Origin: Saliphagus infecundisoli
Lineage (GTDB): Archaea > Halobacteriota > Halobacteria > Halobacteriales > Natrialbaceae
Direction of reading: 5' to 3'
Assembly (NCBI RefSeq): GCF_020177375.1
Contig: NZ_JAIWHV010000029.1
Coordinates: forward strand, 1-42,899
DNA length: 42,899 nucleotides
The translations under genes were made by a program, and so were the position numbers. Of the stretch, positions 9,168-20,292 are shown in pieces. Below the pieces are notes generated by a model. That model did not search any database. It worked only from the letters and a program-made list of their open reading frames with translations, and had not been told where the DNA came from. The stretch's first letter is position 1, and the number at the start of each line of letters is the position of its first letter.

Positions 9168-10634
9168 TTACTGGAGGTCCCGCTCGGCCTCGGCGAGGAC
9201 CGAAGAGCCCTCGAGGTCCCAGTCCTCCAAGTACTCCGATTCGGCGGCGACGAGGTCGGCGAACAGCTCCCGGGCCTCGTCGGTCTGGAGGGTCCGGATC
9301 TGCTGGTCGATGAGGAAGCCCTCGAAGGCGTGGTCGACGTCGCCCTCGCGGGAGGCCTCGATGACCGTCTCGATGGTGTCGACGTGGCCGCTGATCAGGC
9401 TCCGGACGGGCCGGGGGAAGCCGCCCGCGGCGACCGGCTTGACCTCGCCGGCCCGGATCGTCGCGTTGGTCTCGACGACCGCGCCCTCCTCGATGCCGTC
9501 GACCTGGCCGACGTTGGGGAGGTTGACGTTGGTGACGTACGTCTTCTCGCCGGCGAGCGCGAGGACGATGTCGACGAACGTCTCGTCGGAGTCGGTGAGT
9601 TCGAACTCCTTCTCGCCGGCGAGCCAGGCCTCGACGTCGGTCGTCTGGTCGGACTCGGCGGGCGTCCAGTGTTTCGCGCGGTAGTCGCTGCCGGTGCGTC
9701 TGACGCCCCACCGATTGAGTCCCTCGACGCCGTCGGCCATGAACCAGGTCGCGTACTCGATGAGGTGGCGGTCGCCCGCGGCGGGCAGGACGCCAAAGCG
9801 CCGGAACAGCTCCCAGGTCACCTGCCAATTGTCCGTGAAGACGCTCTCGCCCTCGAGATCCTCGGGAGTGAACCGCTGGTAGGCGTGGTCGCTCTCGAGG
9901 AGGTCCTCCAGGACGGGCCAGAGGTCGACGCCCTTACAGCGGGCCTCGTCGACCCAGGTGAAGTGGTTGATCCCCTTGACGTTGACCGAGACGTCCTCCC
10001 GGTCGGCGTCCATCCCGAGTTCCTCGCGGGCGTAGCGCGCGAGCCGGTGGCGGGTTCCGAGGACCTCGTGACAGAGCCCGATGGCGTTGATCTCAGGGAA
10101 CTCGTCGTACATCGCCCGGGTGACGAAGTGGACCGGGTTGGTGTAGTTGAAGACCCAGGCGTCGGGACAGTGTTCGCGGATCGCCGCGGCGAACTCTCGA
10201 TACTGGGGGATCGTCCGCATCGCCCGGAGGATCCCGCCCGGACCGATCGTCGCCGCCACGGCGCCGTGGATGCCGTACTCCTGGGGGATGTCGAGGTCGT
10301 GGACGAACGTCTCGGCGGGGTCGTACTGCGTCGAGGTGATGACGATGTCGGCACCCGCGAGGGCATCGGGCAGCGAGTCGGTCGCCTCGTAGGACCAGTC
10401 GGCCGTCGCCTCGGGCCGGTCGTCGACCCAGTTGCCAAAGCGGGCGTTGCGCTCGGCGCTCTCGGGGACGGCGTCGTAGAGGCGGACCTCGCCGTCGAGG
10501 GGCGACTGCGCCAGGTCCTGGATCAGGTTCGGCGCCCACTGGCGGCTGCCGCCCCCGATGTAGGCGATGGTTACGTCGTCCGGATCGACCGCGGGCTCGC
10601 CGCGCGTCCCAGTCCGTGTCATGAGTTCGGGCAT
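9168..10634 (-). CDS. GH4-family NAD-dependent glycoside hydrolase
   Basis: A 488-residue GH4 enzyme. A Rossmann nucleotide-binding segment (VTIAYIGGGSRQWAP, residues 22-35) is followed by FNYTNPVHF (162-170), the metal-binding GLCHEVLG (Cys188, His189) and GINHFTWV (His224). GH4 enzymes oxidise the sugar at C3 with bound NAD+, eliminate the aglycone, then re-reduce; they need Mn2+ and a Cys ligand. The family includes alpha-glucosidases, alpha-galactosidases and alpha-glucuronidases/galacturonidases, so the linkage cannot be fixed; glucuronoxylan context makes a uronidase or alpha-galactosidase attractive. A taaatagct box about 27 bases upstream supports the start. Confidence 0.85.
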   Translation of the reverse strand: MPELMTRTGTRGEPAVDPDDVTIAYIGGGSRQWAPNLIQDLAQSPLDGEVRLYDAVPESAERNARFGNWVDDRPEATADWSYEATDSLPDALAGADIVITSTQYDPAETFVHDLDIPQEYGIHGAVAATIGPGGILRAMRTIPQYREFAAAIREHCPDAWVFNYTNPVHFVTRAMYDEFPEINAIGLCHEVLGTRHRLARYAREELGMDADREDVSVNVKGINHFTWVDEARCKGVDLWPVLEDLLESDHAYQRFTPEDLEGESVFTDNWQVTWELFRRFGVLPAAGDRHLIEYATWFMADGVEGLNRWGVRRTGSDYRAKHWTPAESDQTTDVEAWLAGEKEFELTDSDETFVDIVLALAGEKTYVTNVNLPNVGQVDGIEEGAVVETNATIRAGEVKPVAAGGFPRPVRSLISGHVDTIETVIEASREGDVDHAFEGFLIDQQIRTLQTDEARELFADLVAAESEYLEDWDLEGSSVLAEAERDLQ

Positions 10635-10660
10635 CGGGTGGGGGTAGCCAGCGGCGGCGG

Positions 10661-10670
10661 TAAATAGCTA
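10661..10670 (-). promoter_or_regulatory. TATA-like element of the GH4 gene
   Basis: The taaatagcta stretch (read tagctattta on the minus strand) lies 27-36 bases before the GH4 ATG at 10634 in otherwise GC-rich sequence, consistent with a leaderless archaeal promoter. The divergent ATPase gene has its own actattt box at about 10755. Confidence 0.4.
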
Positions 10671-10785
10671 CGGGAAGGGGCGGGGATCGCTTTTGCTCGT
10701 GTTCTCGGATCGGTTTTCCTCTGCGGTTACGTGGCGTGGGCATCGAGACCAAAGACTATTTGGGATCGTCGAGGTATGCAACACC

Positions 10786-11934
10786 ATGGCAGCTCTCTCG
10801 TTCAACCGAACGACGAAAACGTTCAGCGACGGCAATGACGAGATCGTCGCGGTTGACGAACTCGATCTGGAGATACGGGACGGGGAGTTTCTCGTTCTGG
10901 TGGGGCCGTCGGGGTGTGGGAAATCGACGACGCTGCGGATGGTGGCCGGGCTCGAATCGCCGACGGGTGGTACGATCGTCCTCGGCGATCGAGAGATCCA
11001 GCACCTGACGCCACAGGAACGGGACATCGCGATGGTGTTCCAGTCCTACGCGCTCTACCCGCACATGAGCGTCCGAGGGAACATGGCGTACGGCCTCCAG
11101 AAGTCGACCGACCTCTCCGACGACGAGATTGACAACCGAGTCCGAACCGCGGCCGACACTCTCGACATCGTCGACCTCCTCGACCGAAAGCCCGGAGAGC
11201 TATCCGGCGGCCAACAACAGCGTGTCGCGCTCGGCCGGGCCATCGTTCGCGATCCGGAGGTGTTCCTGCTGGACGAACCGCTTGCCAATCTCGACGCGAA
11301 GCTCCGTGCCCAGATGCGTACGGAACTCCAGCAGCTCCAGGACGAGCTAGGGACGACGACGATCTACGTGACCCACGACCAGACGGAGGCCATGTCGATG
11401 TCCGACCGGATCGCTATTCTGAACGCCGGCGAACTCCAGCAGGTCGGAACCCCTCTCGAATGCTATCACCAGCCCGAGAACGTGTTCGTCGCCGGGTTCA
11501 TCGGCGAGCCATCGATGAACTTCTTCGACGTCACCGTAGCGGACGACCGCCTCGTCGGCGACGGCTTCGAGGTCTCGCTCTCCGAGGAGAGTCGCGAGTC
11601 CGTCTCCGGCACCGAAGAATTGGTTCTCGGTATCCGGCCGGAGGACGTCGTGATCACGGAATCGACCGACGAACCGGATGCGTTCGAAGCCTCCATCAAC
11701 GTCGTGGAGCCCTACGGAGACGAAAACGCCGTTCACATGCAGTTTGCGGACACGACGAACGATTCGGACTTCGTCGCCTCTATCGAGGGCATGCGCCGCC
11801 TCAAGGAGGGTGAGACGGTCGGCGTGTCGTTCCCCGAGGAATCGATTCACCTCTTCGACGCCGAGAGCGGCGAGGCACTTCGAAACCGCCGTCTTGAGGA
11901 CGAGGCTCATATCGAGAACCCTGAAGCGGTCTAG
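10786..11934 (+). CDS. sugar ABC transporter ATP-binding protein (MsmK/UgpC type)
   Basis: A 382-residue CUT1-type ATPase. Walker A GPSGCGKST (about 40-48), Q-loop MVFQSYALYPHM, signature LSGGQQQRVALGRA, Walker B VFLLDEPL and switch His in YVTHDQTEA are all intact; residues about 245-375 are the C-terminal regulatory TOBE/OB domain. The ATG at 10786 is taken because an agactatttgg box lies about 30 bases upstream, predicting a leaderless mRNA. It energises the binding protein and two permeases encoded next, forming a complete importer. The Haloferax xylose/arabinose importer XacGHIJK is of this class, so pentose or oligosaccharide uptake is likely. Confidence 0.92.
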   Translation: MAALSFNRTTKTFSDGNDEIVAVDELDLEIRDGEFLVLVGPSGCGKSTTLRMVAGLESPTGGTIVLGDREIQHLTPQERDIAMVFQSYALYPHMSVRGNMAYGLQKSTDLSDDEIDNRVRTAADTLDIVDLLDRKPGELSGGQQQRVALGRAIVRDPEVFLLDEPLANLDAKLRAQMRTELQQLQDELGTTTIYVTHDQTEAMSMSDRIAILNAGELQQVGTPLECYHQPENVFVAGFIGEPSMNFFDVTVADDRLVGDGFEVSLSEESRESVSGTEELVLGIRPEDVVITESTDEPDAFEASINVVEPYGDENAVHMQFADTTNDSDFVASIEGMRRLKEGETVGVSFPEESIHLFDAESGEALRNRRLEDEAHIENPEAV

Positions 11935-12010
11935 CCTCGATTTCTCCCGGTGTGTGGCCTCGAGGCGTCGGAACGACTTTCCTCTCTTGCGGAAAATAAG
12001 AACGATTAAG

Positions 12011-12030
12011 TATGGTGTACGGTATAGTAT
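12011..12030 (+). promoter_or_regulatory. TATGGT-N5-GTATAGTAT motif before sugar-binding protein gene
   Basis: TATGGT (12011-12016) and GTATAGTAT (12022-12030) sit in the 30 bases before the ATG at 12036. A closely related copy, same orientation relative to its gene, lies upstream of the cytoplasmic GH10 xylanase (27049-27066). The preceding gattaagt is a possible TATA box. The position between promoter and start suits a repressor site; this is inference. Confidence 0.35.
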
Positions 12031-12035
12031 AACTC

Positions 12036-13478
12036 ATGTCGCGTCAACGCGAGTCAGGGAAGGGGGGGATCACCGACACGACCCGACGGAAGCTACTAGC
12101 GACGAGCGGGGCCGGCGTCGGCTTGGTGCTGGCCGGTTGTCTCGGCGGCGATGGTGGCAACGGCAATGGGAACGGCAACGGCAATGGAAACGGCAACGGC
12201 AATGGGAATGGGAACGGCAACGGCAACGGCAACGGAAATGGAAACGGCAACGGTAACGACAGTGGAAACGGTAACGGTAACGGCAACGAAAGCGAGCAGT
12301 CGCCGACCGACAACGCGATGGAGGCCCTCCACGGCTGGACCGGCGGCGACGGTGCCGCGGCGGCCGAGGAGATCGTTTCGATGTGGGAGGAGCGCCACCC
12401 GGATTGGGAACACCAGATTGAGCCGATCGGCGGCGACGCCAACGAGAACCTCAACGCAACCGTCGCCCGACGGCTTGCGAACCGGAATCCGCCGGACGCC
12501 TTCGCCGGATGGCCCGGCCTGAACATGACTCAGTACGGGGGGACTCTCGCCAGCCTTTCGGACCTCTACGAGGAAAACGAGTGGGAGGACGTCATGCATC
12601 CGAAGGCCCTCGAGGCCTGCCAGATGAACGACGAATACCGGGCGGTGCCGCTCGGATCACATCGGCTCAACAACCTGTTTTACAACGTCAACGTCCTGGA
12701 CGAGGCCGGCGTGAGTCCCGACGACGTCACCGATTGGGACTCCTTCGTGGAGGCTCGCCAGACCATCGCCGACGAGACGGACTACCTCCCGGTGACGACC
12801 ACGACCATCGCACCGTGGACGAACCTCCAGTACTGGGCCCAGATCATGCTCGGGACGGAGGGCCAGGACGCCTACGAGGCGTGGCTCGAGGGGGACGCCG
12901 ATCGGGAGGCCATGGTCAGCGCACTCGAGAAGACCCAGGACTTCGTCGAGACCAACACCAACGAGGACCGCGCGACGCTCAGTTTCCCGGAGGCCAACGA
13001 CAAACTCATCAACGGCGAGGCTGCGTTCTTCACGATGGGCAACTGGGCGGCGGGGATGTACAGGAACGCCGACGACTTCGAGTACGAGGAGGACTGGGGC
13101 TGGCTTCCGTTTCCGGGGACTCAAGACATGTACGTCTGGCACCTCGATTCGTTCATGTTCCCCCAAGACGGCAACGCGCCGGTCAAATCGAGAGCGTTCG
13201 CCGAACTCATCGGCGATCCGGAGCTACAGATCAGGTTCAACAATCTAAAGGGTTCGATCCCGCTCCGGACGGACATCGACGGGGGCGAACTCGATGCGTT
13301 CCTCAATATGAACGTCGAGCACCTGAACAACTACGAGCAGTTCCCGCCGACGCTCGCACACGGGCTCGCGTGTACGCCCGAGGAACTCGACCAGTGCAAG
13401 GAAGTCTTCGCCAACAACTTCATGGGTCCGTACGATGCCGAAAGTGCAGCCGACGGACTAATCAATATTTTCAACTAA
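12036..13478 (+). CDS. sugar ABC transporter substrate-binding lipoprotein (family 1)
   Basis: A 480-residue extracytoplasmic sugar-binding protein. The N terminus has a Tat-type signal (TTRRKLLATSGAGVGL) ending in a LAGC lipobox with Cys35, so the protein should be lipid-anchored outside the membrane. Residues about 41-85 are an almost pure Gly-Asn repeat linker, then a family-1 solute-binding fold follows (GGDGAAAAEEIVSMWEERHPDW; WAAGMYRNADDF; GSIPLRTDI). It sits between the ATPase and two permease genes of the same importer. The ligand is probably a sugar or xylo-oligosaccharide. Confidence 0.9.
   Translation: MSRQRESGKGGITDTTRRKLLATSGAGVGLVLAGCLGGDGGNGNGNGNGNGNGNGNGNGNGNGNGNGNGNGNGNDSGNGNGNGNESEQSPTDNAMEALHGWTGGDGAAAAEEIVSMWEERHPDWEHQIEPIGGDANENLNATVARRLANRNPPDAFAGWPGLNMTQYGGTLASLSDLYEENEWEDVMHPKALEACQMNDEYRAVPLGSHRLNNLFYNVNVLDEAGVSPDDVTDWDSFVEARQTIADETDYLPVTTTTIAPWTNLQYWAQIMLGTEGQDAYEAWLEGDADREAMVSALEKTQDFVETNTNEDRATLSFPEANDKLINGEAAFFTMGNWAAGMYRNADDFEYEEDWGWLPFPGTQDMYVWHLDSFMFPQDGNAPVKSRAFAELIGDPELQIRFNNLKGSIPLRTDIDGGELDAFLNMNVEHLNNYEQFPPTLAHGLACTPEELDQCKEVFANNFMGPYDAESAADGLINIFN
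12157..12292 (+). repeat. low-complexity Gly-Asn coding repeat
   Basis: About 135 bases made mainly of alternating glycine and asparagine codons (ggcaac, ggaaat, gggaacggc and so on), encoding the linker after the lipobox of the sugar-binding protein. The codons vary (GGC/GGA/GGG with AAC/AAT), so this is not a pure DNA microsatellite. A shorter Gly-Asn linker occurs in the second Opp-type lipoprotein (33571-35469). It is a flexible stalk, a common feature of haloarchaeal lipoproteins. Confidence 0.85.
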
Positions 13479-13503
13479 CGCCGAGGCTGCTGACTCATAC
13501 ACT

Positions 13504-14475
13504 ATGGCAGATACGGGAGAAACCGAGACGGTTTCCGGATCCCGAGCCGCTGCCCACCGCGGCGCCGGGGACGACTGGCACGGCAGGATACGCCGCTTTT
13601 CCAAGAGCGACTTCGTTCGTGGCCTGCCCTACTGGTTCGTCCCGTTTCTCATCATGGGATTCGGGGTTTATGGCGGAATCGGCTGGAACACGCTCATCTC
13701 GCTGACCGACTACGAGGGGTTCGGCCAGCCACCGGATCTGGGGGATCTGGACCTGGAGATGTACGCCCAGGCCCTCCAGGACCCCGCCGTGTTCGTCACG
13801 ACGAAGAACACGTTCGTTCTGATGATCGCCTTCACGACGATCACGATGATCCTCGGGCTGTTCCTGGCGATCATGCTGGATCGTGACATCAGGTTCCGCG
13901 AGAAGATCCAGACGATCTATCTGTTGCCGATGGCGCTGTCGTTCGTCGTGACCGCCCAGTTCTGGCTCTGGATGTACAACGTCAACAACGGCCTCGTAAA
14001 CACCGTGGTGGGCGTGTTCGGGCTCGGTCCCTACAACTGGATCGGGAACCCGGATCTCGTGTTGAGCGCGGTCATCTTCGCGCTCATCTGGCAGTTCAGC
14101 GGGTACGCGATGGTCGTCTTCCTCGCCGGCCTGCAGTCGATGCCGGACGATCAGTTCGAGGCGGCGAAAGTCGACGGTGCGAACACCCTCGAGATGTACT
14201 GGGACGTCATCATCCCACAGCTGAAGTCCTCCTCGGTCAGTGCGGCCGTCATCCTGATGATCTTCGCGCTCAAAGCGTTCACCTTCCTCTACTCGATGTT
14301 CGGGCAGTACCGGGTTCCACAGGCGACCGACATCCTCGCGACGCTCATGGTCCGGGAGGCGTTCCAGCTCCAGAACTGGGCGTATGCGGCGGCCATCGCG
14401 TCGATCCTGCTCGTGATGTCGCTCGCGATCATCGCACCGTATCTCTACTACCAGTACAAACAGGGGAGCCTCTGA
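13504..14475 (+). CDS. sugar ABC transporter permease (MalF/UgpA type)
   Basis: A 323-residue integral membrane protein with six or more hydrophobic segments (first near 38-62, last near 290-315) and the permease EAA loop FEAAKVDGANTLEMYWDVIIPQLKSS, which docks on the ATPase. A soluble acidic stretch precedes the first helix. It starts 25 bases after the binding-protein gene and its stop abuts the start of the next permease, so it belongs to a four-gene importer operon. Confidence 0.92.
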   Translation: MADTGETETVSGSRAAAHRGAGDDWHGRIRRFSKSDFVRGLPYWFVPFLIMGFGVYGGIGWNTLISLTDYEGFGQPPDLGDLDLEMYAQALQDPAVFVTTKNTFVLMIAFTTITMILGLFLAIMLDRDIRFREKIQTIYLLPMALSFVVTAQFWLWMYNVNNGLVNTVVGVFGLGPYNWIGNPDLVLSAVIFALIWQFSGYAMVVFLAGLQSMPDDQFEAAKVDGANTLEMYWDVIIPQLKSSSVSAAVILMIFALKAFTFLYSMFGQYRVPQATDILATLMVREAFQLQNWAYAAAIASILLVMSLAIIAPYLYYQYKQGSL

Positions 14476-14476
14476 G

Positions 14477-15409
14477 ATGAGCAAACCAACCACCTCCCGT
14501 GGCGAAAGCATCGCCCGGATGCTGCCGGCGCTCGACTACTCGAAGATCGGGATCTCGATCCTGGTCATGGTGTTTTTCGTCTTCTTCATCTCGCCGATCT
14601 GGACCGGACTGGTGACCGCGTTCAAGACCACCGGCGCGGTGACGGGCACGACCCCGTTCGTCCCGCCGGGGACGGAGGGGTTCACCCTCGAAAAGTGGAC
14701 GACTGCGATCGATTACCTCTCGACTGGACTCATAAATAGCTTCATCATGACGATTCCCTCGACGATCCTGTGTGTCGCCCTGGGAAGCACCGCGGCCTAC
14801 GGCCTCACGCTCGTCGACTGGCACAGGCGGGCCCGTTTTGCGGTGCTCGTGTTGTTCATGTTCGGCATCTTCATTCCTTACCAGGCGGTCCTGGTGCCGC
14901 TGTCTGACTTCTGGATCAACATCTTCGCGGTCGACGGAACCATGGCGTTTCTGGGGGATCTGCCCTTTTTCACTGAGCGGCACTCCCGGCTGTTCGCGGT
15001 GACGGTGACCCACGTCGTCTACGGGATCCCGATCTGTATGCTCCTGTTCCGGGGGTACTACGTCGCGCTCTCGGACGAGCTGGTCGAGGCCGCCAAGATC
15101 GACGGCGCGAGCATCACCAGCATCTACCGCGACATCGTGCTCCCGCTGTCGAAGCCGATGATCGGCGTCGTCTTCATCTACCAGTTCACGATGATCTGGA
15201 ACGAGTTCCTGTTCTCCCTGACGCTCATCGGGAGTTCGAACAGCCCCGCCGCGACGGTGACGCTCGTCCTCTCGGGACTGGGCAGTGACCTCTCGGGAGT
15301 CGACTTCGGTCTGCGGATGGCCGGCGCGTTCGTCGCCGCGTTGCCGACGATTATCATCTACGTCCTGTTCGCCGAACAGTTCGCCGAGGGACTGGCCTCG
15401 GACAACTGA
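14477..15409 (+). CDS. sugar ABC transporter permease (MalG/UgpE type)
   Basis: A 310-residue membrane protein, partner of the preceding permease. It has about six transmembrane segments and the EAA loop VEAAKIDGASITSIYRDIVLPLSKP. The C terminus (ALPTIIIYVLFAEQFAEGLASDN) is typical of MalG proteins. Its ATG is one base after the previous stop codon, which points to translational coupling and to equal production of both permease subunits. Confidence 0.92.
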   Translation: MSKPTTSRGESIARMLPALDYSKIGISILVMVFFVFFISPIWTGLVTAFKTTGAVTGTTPFVPPGTEGFTLEKWTTAIDYLSTGLINSFIMTIPSTILCVALGSTAAYGLTLVDWHRRARFAVLVLFMFGIFIPYQAVLVPLSDFWINIFAVDGTMAFLGDLPFFTERHSRLFAVTVTHVVYGIPICMLLFRGYYVALSDELVEAAKIDGASITSIYRDIVLPLSKPMIGVVFIYQFTMIWNEFLFSLTLIGSSNSPAATVTLVLSGLGSDLSGVDFGLRMAGAFVAALPTIIIYVLFAEQFAEGLASDN

Positions 15410-15562
15410 CCGCTGTGCTTTCCACCATCGCGGGCCATGACGTCGTTACCGTTCTCGGCTCTCGAAACGTTTCGACCCACACAAACCGATGCCCTCACTG
15501 ATAACACCCGTTCCACCGCCGACCGAACGACCTCCGCGGTCCGCCGGCGGGAGGTGTCCTCG

Positions 15563-15970
15563 ATGAGCCGGGCGCTGGCGCTCTCCTGGGCGATCGGTCT
15601 CGGTCTCCTGGCCGGGTCGATCGCCGGAACGCTCGTCCCTGCCACGACGAACGGCCAGGAACTCCGACACGTACTCGGGCTCACCCTCGTGTTCGTTCCG
15701 GCGGTCTACGTGATGGTGCGACGGCGGTGGACCTACTGGACGGCCACGAACGGCTACCTTCGGTTTGCGGTCTACCTGCTCTCGTTCATGATAACGGCGG
15801 GCGTGTTGATGGTGCTCTCGGTCGTCGCGTTCGGCACGAGTGGTCCAATTGCGTCGGCCGTGACCTTCCTCGCCGCGGCCGTCGCGTTCTCGATTACGGC
15901 CTGGCTCACGTTTTACGGTGGTGCCGACCGTCTGTGGGCCGAACTGATCGACCGGATCGACATCGAGTGA
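15563..15970 (+). CDS. small four-helix membrane protein, unknown function
   Basis: A 135-residue protein with four hydrophobic segments (about residues 5-25, 35-51, 66-90 and 95-117). The start at 15563 is chosen because GGAGGTG stands six bases before it, a good Shine-Dalgarno match; the open frame reaches back to 15437 but that extension is hydrophilic, Thr/Arg-rich and probably not translated. It follows the importer operon on the same strand by about 150 bases. I do not recognise the family, and no catalytic motif is visible. Confidence 0.6.
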   Translation: MSRALALSWAIGLGLLAGSIAGTLVPATTNGQELRHVLGLTLVFVPAVYVMVRRRWTYWTATNGYLRFAVYLLSFMITAGVLMVLSVVAFGTSGPIASAVTFLAAAVAFSITAWLTFYGGADRLWAELIDRIDIE

Positions 15971-16252
15971 TAAGCGACGAACCGTCTCCGACTACCCCGT
16001 GCTGTCAGCGGAGTCGCCATCAACGGCGTCCTCGGCGATGACGGATCGGCCGGGCGGTCGGCGAGCGAGGTGAGAACCTCACTCCCGACGGCGTTTCCCG
16101 TCCGCCAGCCACGTTCGGCCAGGGGGGGTTCGATGTCTGGTTCCGATGGTCCGTCGCGTCTCGTGGCCGTTTTCGTCACAACCCCTAGACTGGAATCACA
16201 TTCACGGAAAAATTTATAATCATAGACCTTATCAGTGTTGTTGCTGTTGGCT
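15971..16252. promoter_or_regulatory. promoter region of the GH11 xylanase gene
   Basis: No gene is seen in these 282 bases. An AT-rich block at 16206-16219 (aaaaatttataat) is a strong TATA-like element, about 34-47 bases before the ATG at 16253, which allows a short leader of roughly 10 bases. Confidence 0.5.
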
Positions 16253-17531
16253 ATGACTAATAGCAATGAAAGCAGCACGGCGGAGAGACGTACCGACCCC
16301 ACCGGAGGGGCGAAGAACGTGGCCGACTTCGAAACGGACGGCGATCGGCCGGTCGAATCCGGATCCTCCTCTCCGAATTCGGTCGGTCGACGAGGATATC
16401 TGAAGGCGGTGTCGACCGCCGCGGCGACCGGCCTCGGCATCGGTGCCGTGGCGACCCCCGCCGCCGCCATCTCCGAAAACCAGACCGGCAACGACGGCGG
16501 CTACTTCTACTCGTTCTGGACCGACTCCGAGGGGACGGTCACCATGGACCTGGGGTCCGGGGGCAACTACAGCGTCGAGTGGACCGACACGGGGAACTTC
16601 GTCTGTGGCAAGGGCTGGGAGACCGGCGCGGCCAGAAACGTCGACTACTCGGCCTCGTACAACCCGTCGGGCAACTCCTACCTGTGCCTCTACGGGTGGA
16701 CGACGGACCCGCTGGTCGAGTACTACGTCATCGAAAACCACGGCAGCTACCGGCCCGAGCACGACTACAGGGGGACCGTCAACACCGATGGTGGGACCTA
16801 CGACATCTACGAGTCGCTTCGGGAGAACAAACCCTCCATCGAAGGTGAGGCGACGTTCCCGCAGTACTGGAGCGTCCGGCAGAACACGCGTTCAAGCGGG
16901 ACGATCACCGCCGGAAACCACTTCGACGCCTGGCAGAGCAACGGCATGGACATGGGGAGCCACGACTACCAGATCCTGGCCACCGAGGGCTACGAGAGCA
17001 GCGGGAGCGCCAGCGTCACCGTCGGGAGCTCCGGCGGCGGCGGTGGCGGTGGAGGCGGCGGAGGCGACGACGGCGGCGACGATGGAGGTGGCGGCTCCTC
17101 CGGTTCGGTCGCGAACGGCACCTATAGCATCCAGAACGTCAACAGCGGGAAGGTACTCGACGTCGCCAACGGGTCGACGGAGGACGGCGCCAACGTCCAG
17201 CAGTACTCCGACGGCGGCGGCTCGAACCAGCAGTGGTCCGTCGAGGACACCGGCAACGGCGTCTACCGGATCGAGAACGTCAACAGCGGGAAGGTGCTCG
17301 ACGTCGCCAACGGGTCGACCGAGGACGGCGCGAACGTCCAGCAGTATTCCGACGGCGGTAGCGACAACCAGCGTTTTTACCTCCACGATCAGGGCGGCGG
17401 CGAGTATCACGTCCAGCCGGTCCACAGCGAGAAGGCAGTGGACGTCGAGAACTCCTCGACCGACGACGGCGCGAACGTCCACCAGTACGACTGGCACGGC
17501 GGCGCCAACCAGCTCTGGACGTTCGACTCGG
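16253..17531 (+). CDS. secreted GH11 endo-beta-1,4-xylanase with ricin-type beta-trefoil
   Basis: A secreted xylanase of about 426 residues (stop at 17534-17536). A Tat signal ([16 protein letters not shown], Arg46-Arg47) ends near ATPAAA; residues about 80-257 form a GH11 jelly roll. The two catalytic glutamates are identifiable as Glu156 in [13 protein letters not shown] and Glu245 in [10 protein letters not shown] Gly/Asp-rich linker follows, then a beta-trefoil (about 293-426) of three repeats ending in NQQW, NQRF and NQLW, a CBM13/ricin-lectin type carbohydrate-binding module. It should cut insoluble xylan outside the cell while the trefoil holds it on the substrate. GH11 is rare in archaea, so acquisition from bacteria is plausible. 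Confidence 0.93.
17133..17358 (+). repeat. internal tandem repeat in the beta-trefoil module
   Basis: Bases 17133-17217 and 17274-17358 (offset 141 bases, 47 codons) differ at only four positions out of 85, all third-codon and silent. They encode the first two trefoil lobes of the xylanase. The third lobe is much more diverged. This indicates recent duplication or gene conversion of lobe 1 and lobe 2. Confidence 0.85.
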
Positions 17532-17558
17532 TCTGATCGAGTCCCGTGAAGCGCGGCG

Positions 17559-19805
<2,247 letters not shown>

Positions 19806-19856
19806 GGGGGCTCGTGGGGCTGGAGATACTCGGTTCGATCGGTTTCGAATCGGCGA

Positions 19857-19997
19857 TCAGTCGGCCCCGTGGTTGGGAACGTAGCCACAGTCGCGACACC
19901 GCCAGGTGCCGTCGGTCGCGGCGAGGTCGCCTTCACAGTCCGGACAGCGGTACGTCGATCGGGATGGCCGAGGCTGCGAGTTCACGGTCCCTGCCAT
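19857..19997 (-). CDS. tiny zinc-ribbon protein (two CxxC motifs)
   Basis: A 46-residue protein with CPDC and CRDCGY knuckles 14 residues apart, a CPxCG-like zinc-finger micro-protein common in haloarchaea. The ATG at 19997 (MAGTVNSQ) gives the compact form; longer upstream frames are not acidic and lack support. It lies 51 bases above the malic enzyme on the same strand and may share its transcript. Function is unknown; members are often small regulators or chaperone-like factors, but nothing here says which. Confidence 0.65.
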   Translation of the reverse strand: MAGTVNSQPRPSRSTYRCPDCEGDLAATDGTWRCRDCGYVPNHGAD

Positions 19998-20292
19998 TCC
20001 GCCGGGCACAATAAGCCTGTGTATCGACGCCATACTGTCCAACGGTCCGGATCGTGTGGCCGCACTCGGTCCCCCGCCCCTCGAGCACTCTCTCCGGCCG
20101 GGTGACCACCTCGACGAGGTTTGGTGGGGAGCGCCCGCCGGCACCCATATCCCTCCGGGACCCGACGCGGGTCCGCCGGACCCGGACAGTCAATAACGAT
20201 AGTTACATTACTTCGGATCCTGACTGTCCAACTGCGTTACCGATAGGGTATCCCACGGCTGATAGGGACGCCCACGGCACCCAACGACACCC

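Noticed and set aside
12157-12292. Possible CRISPR or DNA microsatellite
   Set aside because: The repeat is in frame, encodes a Gly-Asn linker after a lipobox and uses varied codons; no spacer structure exists.
15437-15562. N-terminal extension of the small membrane protein
   Set aside because: The added 42 residues are hydrophilic and Thr/Arg-rich, while the ATG at 15563 has a good Shine-Dalgarno sequence.
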